This document shows, one piece after another, positions 55,688 through 64,000 of a stretch of DNA of 64,000 nt. The position numbers and the translations under genes were made by a program. How positions within the stretch are numbered: position 1 is the first letter of the stretch; each line of letters opens with the position of its first letter. The stretch covers positions 1-64,000 of the forward strand of contig NZ_JACJPF010000100.1 in the NCBI RefSeq assembly GCF_014695915.1, read 5' to 3'. Source of the DNA: Trichocoleus sp. FACHB-40. GTDB taxonomy: Bacteria > Cyanobacteriota > Cyanobacteriia > Cyanobacteriales > FACHB-T130. The notes beneath the pieces were generated by a model. The model was not told the origin of the DNA. It was given only the letters and a program-made list of their open reading frames with translations, and searched no databases.

Positions 55688-56947
55688 GGCGTACACTTAG
55701 AACGGGCGCAATTGCTAATTGGGCAATCCCGGTACGAAATGGCAGAGAAGGAACTGCGACAGGAGTTAACCCAGTCGCCCGATAGCGCGATCGCGCACGC
55801 TCTTTTAGGCTTGTGCTTGAGTTACCGCCAGAAGCACCAGGAAGCAACACAAGAAGCTCAGATCGCAATTGGGCTGGCTCCTGATTGGGCGTATGCTCAT
55901 TACATCTTGGCGTACATTTTATGCGATCGCGAGCATCTCAGAGATGCTGAAATATCGCTAGCTGAGGCAATCCGAATTGACCCAGCAAATTCAGGTTACT
56001 TCGCCTTGCGATCGCGCATTCGATACAACCAAAGACTTTGGCAGGAAGCCTTAAATGCAGCGCAGCAAGGCTTAGCTATTGACCCGGAAGACGTGGAATG
56101 CTTAAATTACCACGCCCTCGCCTTGTCGCAGCTAGGACGCGCACAGGAAGCTAAGACAGCCATTGAGGATGCGATCTCCAAAGACCCAGAAAACGCCTCC
56201 AGCTACGCTAGTTTAGGCTGGATACTCCTGACGCAGGGAAAAAACCCTAACAAAGCTTCCGAAAGTTTCCGCGAAGCACTGCGACTCAATCCTACATTTG
56301 AATGGGCCAGACAGGGAATTGTCGAGGCGATGAAAGCCAAAAATCCCATTTATAGGGTAATGTTGCGATACTTTCTCTTTTGCTCTCGATTAGATAATCG
56401 TCCTAGATTGCTCTTCAGTATTGGCTTATATTTTCTCTTCCGCTTGTTAGTAGGTGGACTCGCCGTCGCTAACTTAAATCCATTACTATGGTTAATAGGT
56501 ATTGCCTACATTTCATTTGTAGTTCTTACCTGGATTGCTGACCCTCTCTTCACCCTGTTACTAAGATTTGATAAATTCGGAAGATTAATCCTTTCCGAAG
56601 AAGAGATTAACAAATCGAACTTATTTGGCGGATTGTCGCTTTGCATCATAATTGCTGTTGCTGCTTGGTTTACTACGAAAAACCCCAATGTTTTAGCAGC
56701 AGCAATCTCCTTAATATGGTTCTTACTACCAGTCTCGGCGACCTTACAATGTCCGGCGGGAAGCGCGAGAAAATTTATGACAATTTACACAATTATTTTA
56801 GCGATCGCATGGCTAATGATCGTAGTTTTACAGTTTTTAGAATACCCTAGCATATTAACAACCATTTTCTTTAGCGTTTTCTTCTTGGGAGGGCTGCTTT
56901 CCACCTGGGTTGCGAATGCACTAATGGGAGTTAAACAAAACAAATAA
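55685..56947 (+). CDS. TPR protein with C-terminal membrane domain, copy 2
   Basis: A 420-aa paralogue of the gene at 54337 with the same start (MGVHLERAQLLIGQSRYEMA) and the same layout: TPR repeats to about residue 215, then hydrophobic segments (LYFLFRLLVGGLAVANLNPL, LLWLIGIAYISFVVLTWIAD). The two have diverged considerably in the membrane part. It arose by tandem duplication together with a piece of the AAA+ gene, which still lies in front of it. Function unknown; probably an alternative partner of the same ATPase. Confidence 0.85.
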   Translation: MGVHLERAQLLIGQSRYEMAEKELRQELTQSPDSAIAHALLGLCLSYRQKHQEATQEAQIAIGLAPDWAYAHYILAYILCDREHLRDAEISLAEAIRIDPANSGYFALRSRIRYNQRLWQEALNAAQQGLAIDPEDVECLNYHALALSQLGRAQEAKTAIEDAISKDPENASSYASLGWILLTQGKNPNKASESFREALRLNPTFEWARQGIVEAMKAKNPIYRVMLRYFLFCSRLDNRPRLLFSIGLYFLFRLLVGGLAVANLNPLLWLIGIAYISFVVLTWIADPLFTLLLRFDKFGRLILSEEEINKSNLFGGLSLCIIIAVAAWFTTKNPNVLAAAISLIWFLLPVSATLQCPAGSARKFMTIYTIILAIAWLMIVVLQFLEYPSILTTIFFSVFFLGGLLSTWVANALMGVKQNK

Positions 56948-56951
56948 TCGA

Positions 56952-57566
56952 TTATGACCAAACTTCCGTCAAATCTAAGACAAACCCTGGTAAAACATCT
57001 TCCCCTGACAAAGTAGTAGGATTATCCAACACTTCCACATCCTGACCTTGCCTATATATCTCGACCTTCTTATTCTTTCGGCCAATCAACCAGCCTAAAC
57101 GAGCCTGATTATCCATATATTCCCTCATTTTGGCTCCTAGCGGTTCCATATTGTCATTTTTAGAACGTAGTTCCAGAACAAAATCAGGACACAGAGGGGC
57201 GAAGCCTTCTTGTTGTTCTCTTGTAAGCGCGTCCCATCTATCTTGACGTACCCAAGCAGCATCAGGAGAACGATCCGCACCGTTGGGGAGGTGAAAACCA
57301 GTAGAAGAGTTGAACGTCTTACCAAGTTTAGTCTGACGGTTCCACAACCAGAGTTGTCCTTCAATGTCTGAGTTTCTATTTCCTGTGATGCTTCCAGTTG
57401 GAGGCATAATAATTAATTCTCCTGTAGCTGTGCGTTCTAGTTGTAAATCTTGGTTAACAACACACAACTCAACGAACTGATCGTGAGTAACCGTAAGTGT
57501 TAATGTTGGTGGGATATTGATTGGAATGGGATGCGCGAGACGAACTTGTGTCATTGTAGTGTCCAT
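56952..57566 (-). CDS. Uma2-family (PD-(D/E)XK fold) protein
   Basis: About 204 aa from the ATG at 57566; a start at 57554 or an upstream in-frame ATG at 57632 is possible, but the family usually begins near MTQVRLAHP. Family motifs are DLQLERTATGELIIMPPTG, TGFHLPNGADRSPDAAWV and CPDFVLELRSKND, with the conserved Asp and Glu-x-Arg/Lys of the restriction-nuclease fold. Cyanobacterial genomes hold tens of these copies. The role is unknown. Confidence 0.85.
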   Translation of the reverse strand: MDTTMTQVRLAHPIPINIPPTLTLTVTHDQFVELCVVNQDLQLERTATGELIIMPPTGSITGNRNSDIEGQLWLWNRQTKLGKTFNSSTGFHLPNGADRSPDAAWVRQDRWDALTREQQEGFAPLCPDFVLELRSKNDNMEPLGAKMREYMDNQARLGWLIGRKNKKVEIYRQGQDVEVLDNPTTLSGEDVLPGFVLDLTEVWS

Positions 57567-57714
57567 GTGCCTACATAGCAGCAGATTGGTGGTATTCGGG
57601 ACTAAAACGTAACTTAGTATTAGGTCGCACAACAGGATATATTGTCATCCCCAATCGATGTTAGATTTTGCGGAAGCCCAGACTACTCCTTTGCCCCCGC
57701 AAAATCCAAAATTG

Positions 57715-60303
57715 TTACGCCCAGCGAATCAATCCCAACTCATAAGGAGTTGACAAATTTTCATGTTTCGGCAGAACGCGCAGAGACAAACCTTGTAAAC
57801 CACTGGAAGTGAAGAGAATATCAGCAGTGTAAATGCAACAATTATGTTGATCCTGACCTTGGTGTTCCATCACCACAGGCACACCGTTGACAATTTCCCC
57901 ATCAGCATCGACAGCACCCTGATAGAGTTGCACCTGCACATCATCTGGAGTTAGAGCGTCCAGATTAATTCGAGCTTTGACACCAACAGTTTGATTAACC
58001 AAAACCCCAGCAGGTTCAGAGACATCAACCTCTTCAATTTTGATGTCATACCAATGTTCAAACATCCGCTGCTTCCAAGAAGCTATTTCCTTAGCTGGAG
58101 CGTAGTTGTTTGAGGTCATAATCGAGTAGCGATCGCTTGCCGGGAAATATCCCCGTACAGCATAATCGCGCACCATCCGCGAAGTATTGAAAAACGGTAA
58201 ATTCAACCGGATTGCATCCTTCATTTTCGCAACCCATTGGCGGGGAATTCCATAACCATCCCGTTCATAGAACAGCGGTACGACTTCCTGTTCTAGCAAC
58301 TCGTACAGGGCATTTGCCTCCACGTTGTCTTGATAATTCAAGTCGTCGTAGTCTTCCCCGTGACCAATAGGCCAGCCAGTGCGGACATAATCAGCCTCAT
58401 CCCACCAGCCATCTAATATGCTGAGGTTCGGCGAACCATTCATTGATGCCTTCATCCCACTCGTACCAGAAGCTTCGCGGGGACGGCGGGGCGTATTCAG
58501 CCAAACATCACAACCAGCCACCATCAACCGAGCTACATAGATATCGTAATTTGGGATAAACACGACACTGATATTCATCCCTTCCTCCCGCGAGAAATGG
58601 ATGATATCGCGGATCAGTTCTTTCCCCGGTATATCCTTGGGATGAGCCTTACCAGCAACTACAAACTGCACCCGGCGATTTTTGTTACCCTGCAAAATCT
58701 TCTTGATTCGCTCTTTGTCACGGAGAAATAGGCTAGCCCGCTTATAAGTAGCAAACCGTCGCGCAAACCCAATCGTTAACACCGTTGGGTCTAGCACTTC
58801 CTGCGCCTGGGCAATTTCGCCGGGAGTTGCACCGCGATCGCGCAACTGTTTCACTAGACGCTCCCGGACAAACACCACCAATTCCGACCGTTGACGCTCG
58901 TGATTGCGCCACAACTCTTCATCCGGAATCGACAGCACCCGCTCCCACAAACTATCATCCGCAGGCGCATCAGACCACTGAGGGCCAAGGTAGCGGTCAT
59001 ATAGCTCCTGAGTAGACCTTGCCACACAACTACGGGCGTGTACCCCATTGGTAATCGCGGTAATTGGCACCTCCTCCAGGGGCAAGTCCTTCCAAAGATC
59101 CTTAAACATCATCCGCGATACCAACCCGTGCAGCTGGGCGACACCATTAACAAAACTTGATGTCTTCATCGCCAGTGCTGCCATGCTAAAAGGCGACGAC
59201 AAATCCCCGGTATTTTCCCGTCCTAGAGCGAGAAACTCTTCTGGCGAAAGCCCGTAACTATGGGCATAGTGTCCCACGTAATACAGAGCCTTGTCTGGGG
59301 GGAACAAGTCGAATCCAGCGGAAACTGGTGTATGAGTAGTGAAAACCTGACTAGCTTGCGCTACTTGTTTAGCTTCGGCAAAAGTCAAACCTTCGTCCTG
59401 CATCAACATTCGGATGCGTTCCAGAATCAGAAACGCTGAGTGACCTTCATTCAGGTGATAGACGGTGGGTTTATATCCCAAAGCCTTCAGCATCCGGAAA
59501 CCCCCGATGCCCAGCATCATCTCCTGGTGAATCCGCATATCCAAGTCACCACCATACAACTCGTCGGTGATGTCGTGGTCGTAGGAATTATTTGGCTCAA
59601 TGTTAGTATCGAGCAGATACAGAGGTACGGTTCCCACTTGTACCCGCCAAACACGAGCATAAACGGTGCGCCCTGGATACTCTACCTCGATCCGCAATTC
59701 CGAACCGTCAGGATTGCGCTCCGGGTGCAGGGGCATATTGTAGAAGTCGTTGATCGGGTAGCGTTCTTGCTGCCAGCCATCGGCGTTGAGGTACTGGGCA
59801 AAATACCCTTCTTGGTAAAGTAAGCCTACAGCAACCAGCGGCAAGCCTAAGTCACTAGCTGATTTCAGGTGGTCGCCCGCCAGAACGCCTAAGCCTCCGG
59901 AGTAGATAGGCAGGCAATCGGTAAGACCAAATTCCGCACAAAAGTAGGCGTAGCACTCTTTCTGGTCAGTTGCGCGATCGCTGCCACTTGACAAGTTTCG
60001 GTTTTTGCGATACCAATTTCGCTCTTGCAGGTAGTCGTCTAGCTGCATTGAAGCCCTTTCCATTTGGGCGACAAAGCCTTCATCTTCAGCAACTTCCTTT
60101 AATCGGGCTTGGCTGATGGTTCCCAGCATCAAAACTGGGTTATGACGGCTTGATTCCCACAAGTCGCGGTCTAAGCGCCGAAATAACTCTTTGGTTTCGA
60201 CGTTCCAATCCCAGTGCAGGTTATAAGCCAGCTTGCGTAGGGGTTCTAGTCTCGGCGGCAGAGAAGGAGAAACATTAAATGTCCGAATCGGCTGCATCGA
60301 CAA
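57715..60303 (-). CDS. glgP: glycogen/alpha-glucan phosphorylase
   Basis: An 862-aa GT35-family phosphorylase that releases glucose-1-phosphate from glycogen. It belongs to the shorter DUF3417-containing type (LEPLRKLAYNLHWDWNVETK at the N-terminus, then AYFCAEFGLTDCLPIYSGGL, HLNEGHSAFLILERI and AITNGVHA). The pyridoxal-phosphate region EASGTSGMKASMNGS is intact near residue 610. Start ATG at 60303, with another ATG two codons on. It stands alone; together with the GH57 enzyme it points to storage-glucan turnover. Confidence 0.93.
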   Translation of the reverse strand: MSMQPIRTFNVSPSLPPRLEPLRKLAYNLHWDWNVETKELFRRLDRDLWESSRHNPVLMLGTISQARLKEVAEDEGFVAQMERASMQLDDYLQERNWYRKNRNLSSGSDRATDQKECYAYFCAEFGLTDCLPIYSGGLGVLAGDHLKSASDLGLPLVAVGLLYQEGYFAQYLNADGWQQERYPINDFYNMPLHPERNPDGSELRIEVEYPGRTVYARVWRVQVGTVPLYLLDTNIEPNNSYDHDITDELYGGDLDMRIHQEMMLGIGGFRMLKALGYKPTVYHLNEGHSAFLILERIRMLMQDEGLTFAEAKQVAQASQVFTTHTPVSAGFDLFPPDKALYYVGHYAHSYGLSPEEFLALGRENTGDLSSPFSMAALAMKTSSFVNGVAQLHGLVSRMMFKDLWKDLPLEEVPITAITNGVHARSCVARSTQELYDRYLGPQWSDAPADDSLWERVLSIPDEELWRNHERQRSELVVFVRERLVKQLRDRGATPGEIAQAQEVLDPTVLTIGFARRFATYKRASLFLRDKERIKKILQGNKNRRVQFVVAGKAHPKDIPGKELIRDIIHFSREEGMNISVVFIPNYDIYVARLMVAGCDVWLNTPRRPREASGTSGMKASMNGSPNLSILDGWWDEADYVRTGWPIGHGEDYDDLNYQDNVEANALYELLEQEVVPLFYERDGYGIPRQWVAKMKDAIRLNLPFFNTSRMVRDYAVRGYFPASDRYSIMTSNNYAPAKEIASWKQRMFEHWYDIKIEEVDVSEPAGVLVNQTVGVKARINLDALTPDDVQVQLYQGAVDADGEIVNGVPVVMEHQGQDQHNCCIYTADILFTSSGLQGLSLRVLPKHENLSTPYELGLIRWA

Positions 60304-60426
60304 AGCCTCTATAAGTCTGAATAAAGTTATTGTGTACTCAGATCGGCCGAAAGTACGATGTTTTTTATACTCTTTTCGAGGACTGATGATGCTTACAACT
60401 TAGAACAAATATTTTTATACCTCTGT

Positions 60427-60846
60427 TTAGCAACAAGCAGCCGCTTTTAATACAAAATGATGGGATTTCAAGGTATCCGAAATTAAATCTTCCATTTCTG
60501 TCGGATAGTTAAACCGCGCAAACTCATACTCAATGACTGCGCCAAGGCTGTTTAATTCTTCTAAATTTTGGCAGCTTTGGATTGCGGCGATGAGGAGTCG
60601 CTGCCAACTCAGAAAAATTCTGTAGCTAAAAAAGCTGCTGCACGTCTTCCCTTTTTCGTTTTCCCAGACTATGCACAGCTGATGCGCCATGTGCTTTATC
60701 CACTTCACCTGGTTTGCCGGAACCCCCAAAACTTGCCCTGCTTCTTCCTTGGTTATATGCAAGCTGGCACGCTTAAACCATCGCGTTTTAATAAAGCTGT
60801 GGCGAGTTGCTTGCTTTGAGCGAGTTCTGCGAGTTCTGCGTGCCAT
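60427..60846 (-). CDS. hypothetical protein, 139 aa
   Basis: A basic N-terminus (ARRTRRTRSKQATRHSF), a middle part VLGVPANQVKWIKHMAHQLC that looks like a small DNA- or RNA-contact module, and a C-terminal helical region (YEFARFNYPTEMEDLISDTL) ending with a Cys-Cys. No family recognised. A good AAGGA site seven bases before the ATG supports translation. It is divergent from the small HTH regulator at 61083. Confidence 0.65.
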   Translation of the reverse strand: MARRTRRTRSKQATRHSFIKTRWFKRASLHITKEEAGQVLGVPANQVKWIKHMAHQLCIVWENEKGKTCSSFFSYRIFLSWQRLLIAAIQSCQNLEELNSLGAVIEYEFARFNYPTEMEDLISDTLKSHHFVLKAAACC

Positions 60847-61082
60847 GATGCGTTCCTTAGTTGTGAGTAAATTCTCTATAAATTCTGTCGCCCGAACCTG
60901 CCCTATACATATGCCGATAATTCTATTATCTTATCCGCAATTGCGGATAAAGTCCATATTCTCAGCATTCTCAGCAGCATACAATTGATAAATAAGTGAG
61001 GTGACGCTAATTGATTAAGTCTGATACTGGAAGCAAAGGTCGAGTGCAGGAGGACGGTACAGGTCGGTATCGATTCGACCGA

Positions 61083-61361
61083 ATGGGCATCATGCGTGTT
61101 GGAGAGATTCTTCGCAAAGCCAGAGAAACAAAAGGCTGGAGTCTCCAAGAGTTGCACAATTATTGCGGTCTACCAGCCAGCTCAGTTAGTGACATTGAGA
61201 ATGCTTGTGTCACCAAAGTTCAGGCTGATGCCTTGGAAACTTTGCGCGTAGCCTTAGAACCACAAAATCCCGATACAGGTATGACTTATACCCTCGGTGA
61301 CTTATATGAAATGATGCTGGTTAGGGAAGGAGAAACTAACGGTGCAAAAGGGAAAAGCTAG
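61083..61361 (+). CDS. small XRE-type helix-turn-helix regulator
   Basis: About 92 aa from the ATG at 61083 (or 89 aa from 61092). The Cro/C1-type HTH reads VGEILRKARETKGWSLQELH, NYCGLPASSVSDIENACVTK and ALETLRVALEP, followed by a short acidic tail. An upstream TTG at 61011 would add 24 residues without a ribosome binding site. Such single-domain regulators control nearby genes; no toxin partner is visible here. Confidence 0.75.
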   Translation: MGIMRVGEILRKARETKGWSLQELHNYCGLPASSVSDIENACVTKVQADALETLRVALEPQNPDTGMTYTLGDLYEMMLVREGETNGAKGKS

Positions 61362-61412
61362 AGCGATCGCATTTTTTCCCCAGGAAGCGATCGCGTAACT
61401 CTGTAAAAAAAT

Positions 61413-61640
61413 CTACTTAACTGGAACCACCAGCATAGTGATATCCTGTCTGCCAACAACCATCACAGGCTCATCAGCTTCAACAATGGCTTGGCAATCA
61501 GGCTCTATAAATCGTGCAGGCCAGAAAGTACCAAGACACTTGACTCGTCCAGGCTGATTAGGAGCGATTGTTTTCTCCACTGTACCCGCGATAGGTTCAG
61601 CGAACATCTCAAAATTTTCGGGAGCTAATGAACTGTTCAC
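61413..61640 (-). CDS. NfeD-like OB-fold protein, 75 aa
   Basis: A short beta-rich protein with the NfeD C-terminal pattern (GTVEKTIAPNQPGRVKCLGT, FWPARF, then VVGRQDITMLVVP). Full NfeD proteins have membrane segments in front and work with stomatin-like partners; these are absent here, leaving only the soluble domain. I chose the GTG at 61640 because GGAGGT lies five bases before it; the ATG four codons earlier overlaps that site. It is convergent with the HTH regulator. Confidence 0.7.
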   Translation of the reverse strand: MNSSLAPENFEMFAEPIAGTVEKTIAPNQPGRVKCLGTFWPARFIEPDCQAIVEADEPVMVVGRQDITMLVVPVK

Positions 61641-62091
61641 GATTACCTCCATCTGATTGAGCGACCTGAGCCTTGGAAAACTGAGTGAGAAAGATTTGAG
61701 CCAGAGCCGATCGGGTTTTTTCGGAAAAACTTAAGTGTTTAGCCTATCGTTCTGCCACCAGCATCCGATTAGTTTTCAGCCAGGAAAAATCTAGACCATT
61801 AGAAACCTAACATCAGCTTAAGTTCCTTAAATTCCGGATAAAGCCCCAAGATTCCCGGATCAGTTGGACGGGAGGAGTCGCCAACGAGGGCGATCGCTTT
61901 CTTCAACAACGACGCTTGGTGAAACTTAATGCACTCCAGAATCGTCAAGCAATTTGAGCAGCCTTGCACGACCCTGAATTCAACGCTTGAGGTCTTTGTC
62001 AAAAATGAAGCAATATTTCGGTATTATGAGAAAGTTGTCATGCCTTTAAGGTAACAACATTCAGCCTTTCCCGTCTGGAGTAGATATCGGT
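61641..62091. other. 451-bp intergenic region before psbI
   Basis: A minus-strand frame at 61799-62002 starts with TTG, has no ribosome binding site and matches nothing I know, so it is not accepted. The last 80 bases should contain the psbI promoter; TATTAT at about 62020 is a possible -10 box. No RNA gene seen. Confidence 0.5.
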
Positions 62092-62208
62092 ATGCTGACC
62101 CTCAAAATAGTTGTTTATATAGTCGTTGCCTTCTTCGTCCTGCTCTTTATGTTTGGATTTTTGTCCAATGATCCGGCTCGTAACCCGAAACGTCGGGATT
62201 TAGAATAA
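62092..62208 (+). CDS. psbI: photosystem II reaction-centre protein I (PsbI)
   Basis: A 38-residue single-span thylakoid protein. The N-terminus [20 protein letters not shown] is the membrane helix, followed by the conserved stromal tail [16 protein letters not shown]. This is the expected length and sequence of PsbI, which sits next to the D1 protein and supports early photosystem II assembly. The gene is very short and easily missed. It is upstream of, and co-directional with, the LptD-like gene, 120 bases apart. Confidence 0.95.
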   Translation: MLTLKIVVYIVVAFFVLLFMFGFLSNDPARNPKRRDLE

Positions 62209-62328
62209 ACAGCGATCGCTTAATGCCTCAGGCCAATGTCGGGACAGCAGCCCAATGTGAGGCACGCTGCTCAGAATGCAGTTGAGAATAGGCATTTGTG
62301 CTGTCCGCTCGACTCCTGTTGCTAGAAA

Positions 62329-64000
62329 ATGCCCCAACCAGTCCCGCCGCCTGAACCACCTTCAATTGTCAGTACCTCACAGCCAGGGGAATTCGCTCCT
62401 CTGGCTGCTTCAACTCCAACTCTTTTCTCGGTTTCCACCAGAACCATGCAAACCGGGGCGGTTGCTGCTCCGACTCCGCCGGAAACCCTACCGCCGGAGT
62501 CTTCCTCATCTATATCTATCCCTAAAAGAAGTGCCGTCCTGCTTGGTTCTCCGATTTCAGTGGGGCATTCTGTCGTTGGAGCAAAGCAGCCGCCTGCGAA
62601 AAATCGAAATTCTGAAAATAAGACAGAACCAGTAAAAGAACGGGCAGCAGCACCTGTTTTGCAAAAGTCGCTGTCCGTATCCCAGTTACCAAGTGTAGAT
62701 CAACAGCCAAAAGAGCCGCCGCCAGAGCCGAATCCGACGGAAGCCGAAGATGACAGGCTATCCCCACTCCCACCGTCAGAGGGAACTGGGAGAGAATCCG
62801 AAGATGATAGGCTACCCCTAGAATTACCGCCAGAAACTCCGAGAGAATCCGATACACCCGTTGCCCCCTCCCCCTTGGAGGGCGAACCCTGGAGTGAGGA
62901 GGAATTAGTACCTGTCTCACCACCACCCAAGACACAGACACAGCAACCTTCCCCCGTAACACCCACTACTGAGAGTAATGGTAGTGTCGTGGAATTAACT
63001 TCAGACCGTCAGGAGTACGAGGTAGATCGGCAAGTTGTGACAGCCGAAGGCGATGTTTTATTGCGATACCAGGGATCGGTAGTAGATGCCGACCGGGTGC
63101 AGCTGAACTTGCCAAATCGGATTGTGGTAGGCGAGGGGAATATAGCCTTGAAGCGGGGCGATCAAACAATCAGAGGCGATCGCTTAGAATACTTCTTTGC
63201 CCAAGATAGCGGTTTTGTCTTAAATGCCAGTGGGGAAATTTATCAGCCCACAGCTGGGACGGATTTTTCTGGGCCATTACCAAATGATACCCGTGCCTTT
63301 GCCCGACCGTTAAGCGATCGCATCCTCGCCAACCAACCGTTATCGAATATCAGCAGCCCCGGTGGCTTTGGCGCTGTATTTGGTGCTGGCAGAACTATTC
63401 AAAACCAGTCTGCCTTTCAACAGGGAGGCACCCTGAATCGGCTGCGCTTTCAAGCGGATCGAATTGATTTCGACTCCGAAGGCGCGATCGCTAAAAACGT
63501 TCGCTTTACCAACGACCCCTTCTCACCGCCAGAGTTAGAGGTACGGGCAGACACAGCTAGATTCAGAAGAATTTCGCCCCTTGTAGATGAAATTACCAGC
63601 ACTAACTCCCGCCTAGTTTTCGACCAGGGGTTCTCCATTCCCATATTTCAAGATCGCCGACTGATTGACCGGAGAGAGCGCGAACCTGGAATCGTCACCT
63701 TCGGGTATGATGATGGCGATCGCGGTGGTGTGTTTGCCGAGCGCACCTTTCAACTTATTTCCACTGACAAGATTTTATTTCGCGTCACACCGCAGTATTT
63801 TATCCAGAAAGCAATTACTGAGGGCGACTACATCGATCCATCGGTATTTGGTGTCCGGTCTAGGCTGGATGCCACCCTGAGTCCCACTACCACTTTGAGG
63901 GGGACGGCAGTTTTCACCAGTCTAGATCCCGAAGAGATAGCAGAAGACGAGTTGCGGGCAAGTCTGCGCTTGCGCCAAACCATCGGCACCCGTTACCCCC
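62329..64000 (+). CDS. LptD-like (DUF3769) outer-membrane protein, N-terminal part
   Basis: Open from ATG at 62329 to the window end, at least 557 codons. An in-frame TAG lies four bases before the ATG, so no earlier start is possible. The first 215 residues are a proline- and serine-rich linker with repeats (ESEDDRL, ETPRESD). A domain like LptA/OstA follows (DRQEYEVDRQVVTAEGDVLL, NRIVVGEGNIALKRGDQTIR). Then come beta strands of an outer-membrane barrel. Cyanobacterial LptD-type proteins insert lipopolysaccharide into the outer membrane. The C-terminus is not in view. Confidence 0.8.
   Translation, partial: MPQPVPPPEPPSIVSTSQPGEFAPLAASTPTLFSVSTRTMQTGAVAAPTPPETLPPESSSSISIPKRSAVLLGSPISVGHSVVGAKQPPAKNRNSENKTEPVKERAAAPVLQKSLSVSQLPSVDQQPKEPPPEPNPTEAEDDRLSPLPPSEGTGRESEDDRLPLELPPETPRESDTPVAPSPLEGEPWSEEELVPVSPPPKTQTQQPSPVTPTTESNGSVVELTSDRQEYEVDRQVVTAEGDVLLRYQGSVVDADRVQLNLPNRIVVGEGNIALKRGDQTIRGDRLEYFFAQDSGFVLNASGEIYQPTAGTDFSGPLPNDTRAFARPLSDRILANQPLSNISSPGGFGAVFGAGRTIQNQSAFQQGGTLNRLRFQADRIDFDSEGAIAKNVRFTNDPFSPPELEVRADTARFRRISPLVDEITSTNSRLVFDQGFSIPIFQDRRLIDRREREPGIVTFGYDDGDRGGVFAERTFQLISTDKILFRVTPQYFIQKAITEGDYIDPSVFGVRSRLDATLSPTTTLRGTAVFTSLDPEEIAEDELRASLRLRQTIGTRYP

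Noticed and set aside
61799-62002. Minus-strand frame of 67 codons before psbI
   Set aside because: TTG start, no ribosome binding site, no family resemblance.
1-64000. tRNA or rRNA genes
   Set aside because: I looked for the T-loop consensus GGTTCGA and cloverleaf arms in the intergenic stretches and found none; a covariance-model scan would be decisive.

Overview
The window is a piece of a cyanobacterial chromosome. Evidence: the HIP1 octamer GCGATCGC occurs throughout, there is a beta-carboxysome operon with a CO2-uptake NDH-1 module, a photosystem II gene (psbI), and heptamer and octamer short tandem repeats between genes. The many secreted RTX and PEP-CTERM-type proteins and the decayed insertion sequences suggest a filamentous, large-genome species (Oscillatoriales/Coleofasciculales/Nostocales type). 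I cannot name the species.

Layout. 1-1670: accessory edge with an IS66 transposase end, small hypothetical proteins and an orphan HicB-type antitoxin between two copies of a 57-bp repeat. 2020-4310: TVP38/TMEM64 membrane protein overlapping a mercuric-reductase-like flavoprotein. 4369-16122: inorganic-carbon block, with a CmpR/RbcR-type LysR regulator and ccmK-ccmK-ccmL-ccmM-ccmN-ccmO on the minus strand, divergent from ndhF4-ndhD4-cupB(chpX) on the plus strand. 16329-17902: GNAT acetyltransferase and a dead IS982 element. 18063-22190: two exported ferritin-like proteins, a PEP-CTERM protein, and a divergent ECF sigma/anti-sigma pair.

22348-31445 is the most unusual part: nine or ten co-directional genes encoding three Rieske oxygenases, two different diiron proteins, a plant-type ferredoxin, a fatty-acid-hydroxylase/sterol-desaturase family enzyme, a left-handed beta-helix transferase-like membrane protein and a GH3-family acyl-amide synthetase. 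It looks like a biosynthetic pathway for an oxygenated, amide-linked lipid or terpenoid product, without PKS or NRPS genes. The product is unknown to me.

31726-33803: Lin0512-family protein and a GH57 glycoside hydrolase. 34690-49209: three large surface/secreted genes, namely two RTX/Calx-beta proteins (2149 and 1540 aa) that share nearly the same C-terminal end, and a 903-aa protein with the architecture of an inverse autotransporter (N-terminal beta-barrel, C-terminal beta-helix). 49466-56947: trpS, a toxin-antitoxin relic, a methylenetetrahydrofolate-reductase-family gene overlapping an isochorismatase-like gene broken by one in-frame TGA, a TPR-AAA+ ATPase, and two tandemly duplicated TPR-membrane proteins with a scar of the AAA+ gene between them. 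56952-64000: Uma2 nuclease-fold protein, glycogen phosphorylase, small regulators, psbI (38 codons), and the start of an LptD-like (DUF3769) outer-membrane protein that runs off the window.

The clearest functional unit is the CO2-concentrating block: NdhF4/NdhD4/CupB converts CO2 to bicarbonate at the thylakoid, the Ccm proteins build the carboxysome where bicarbonate is used, and the LysR protein beside them is the likely carbon-responsive regulator.
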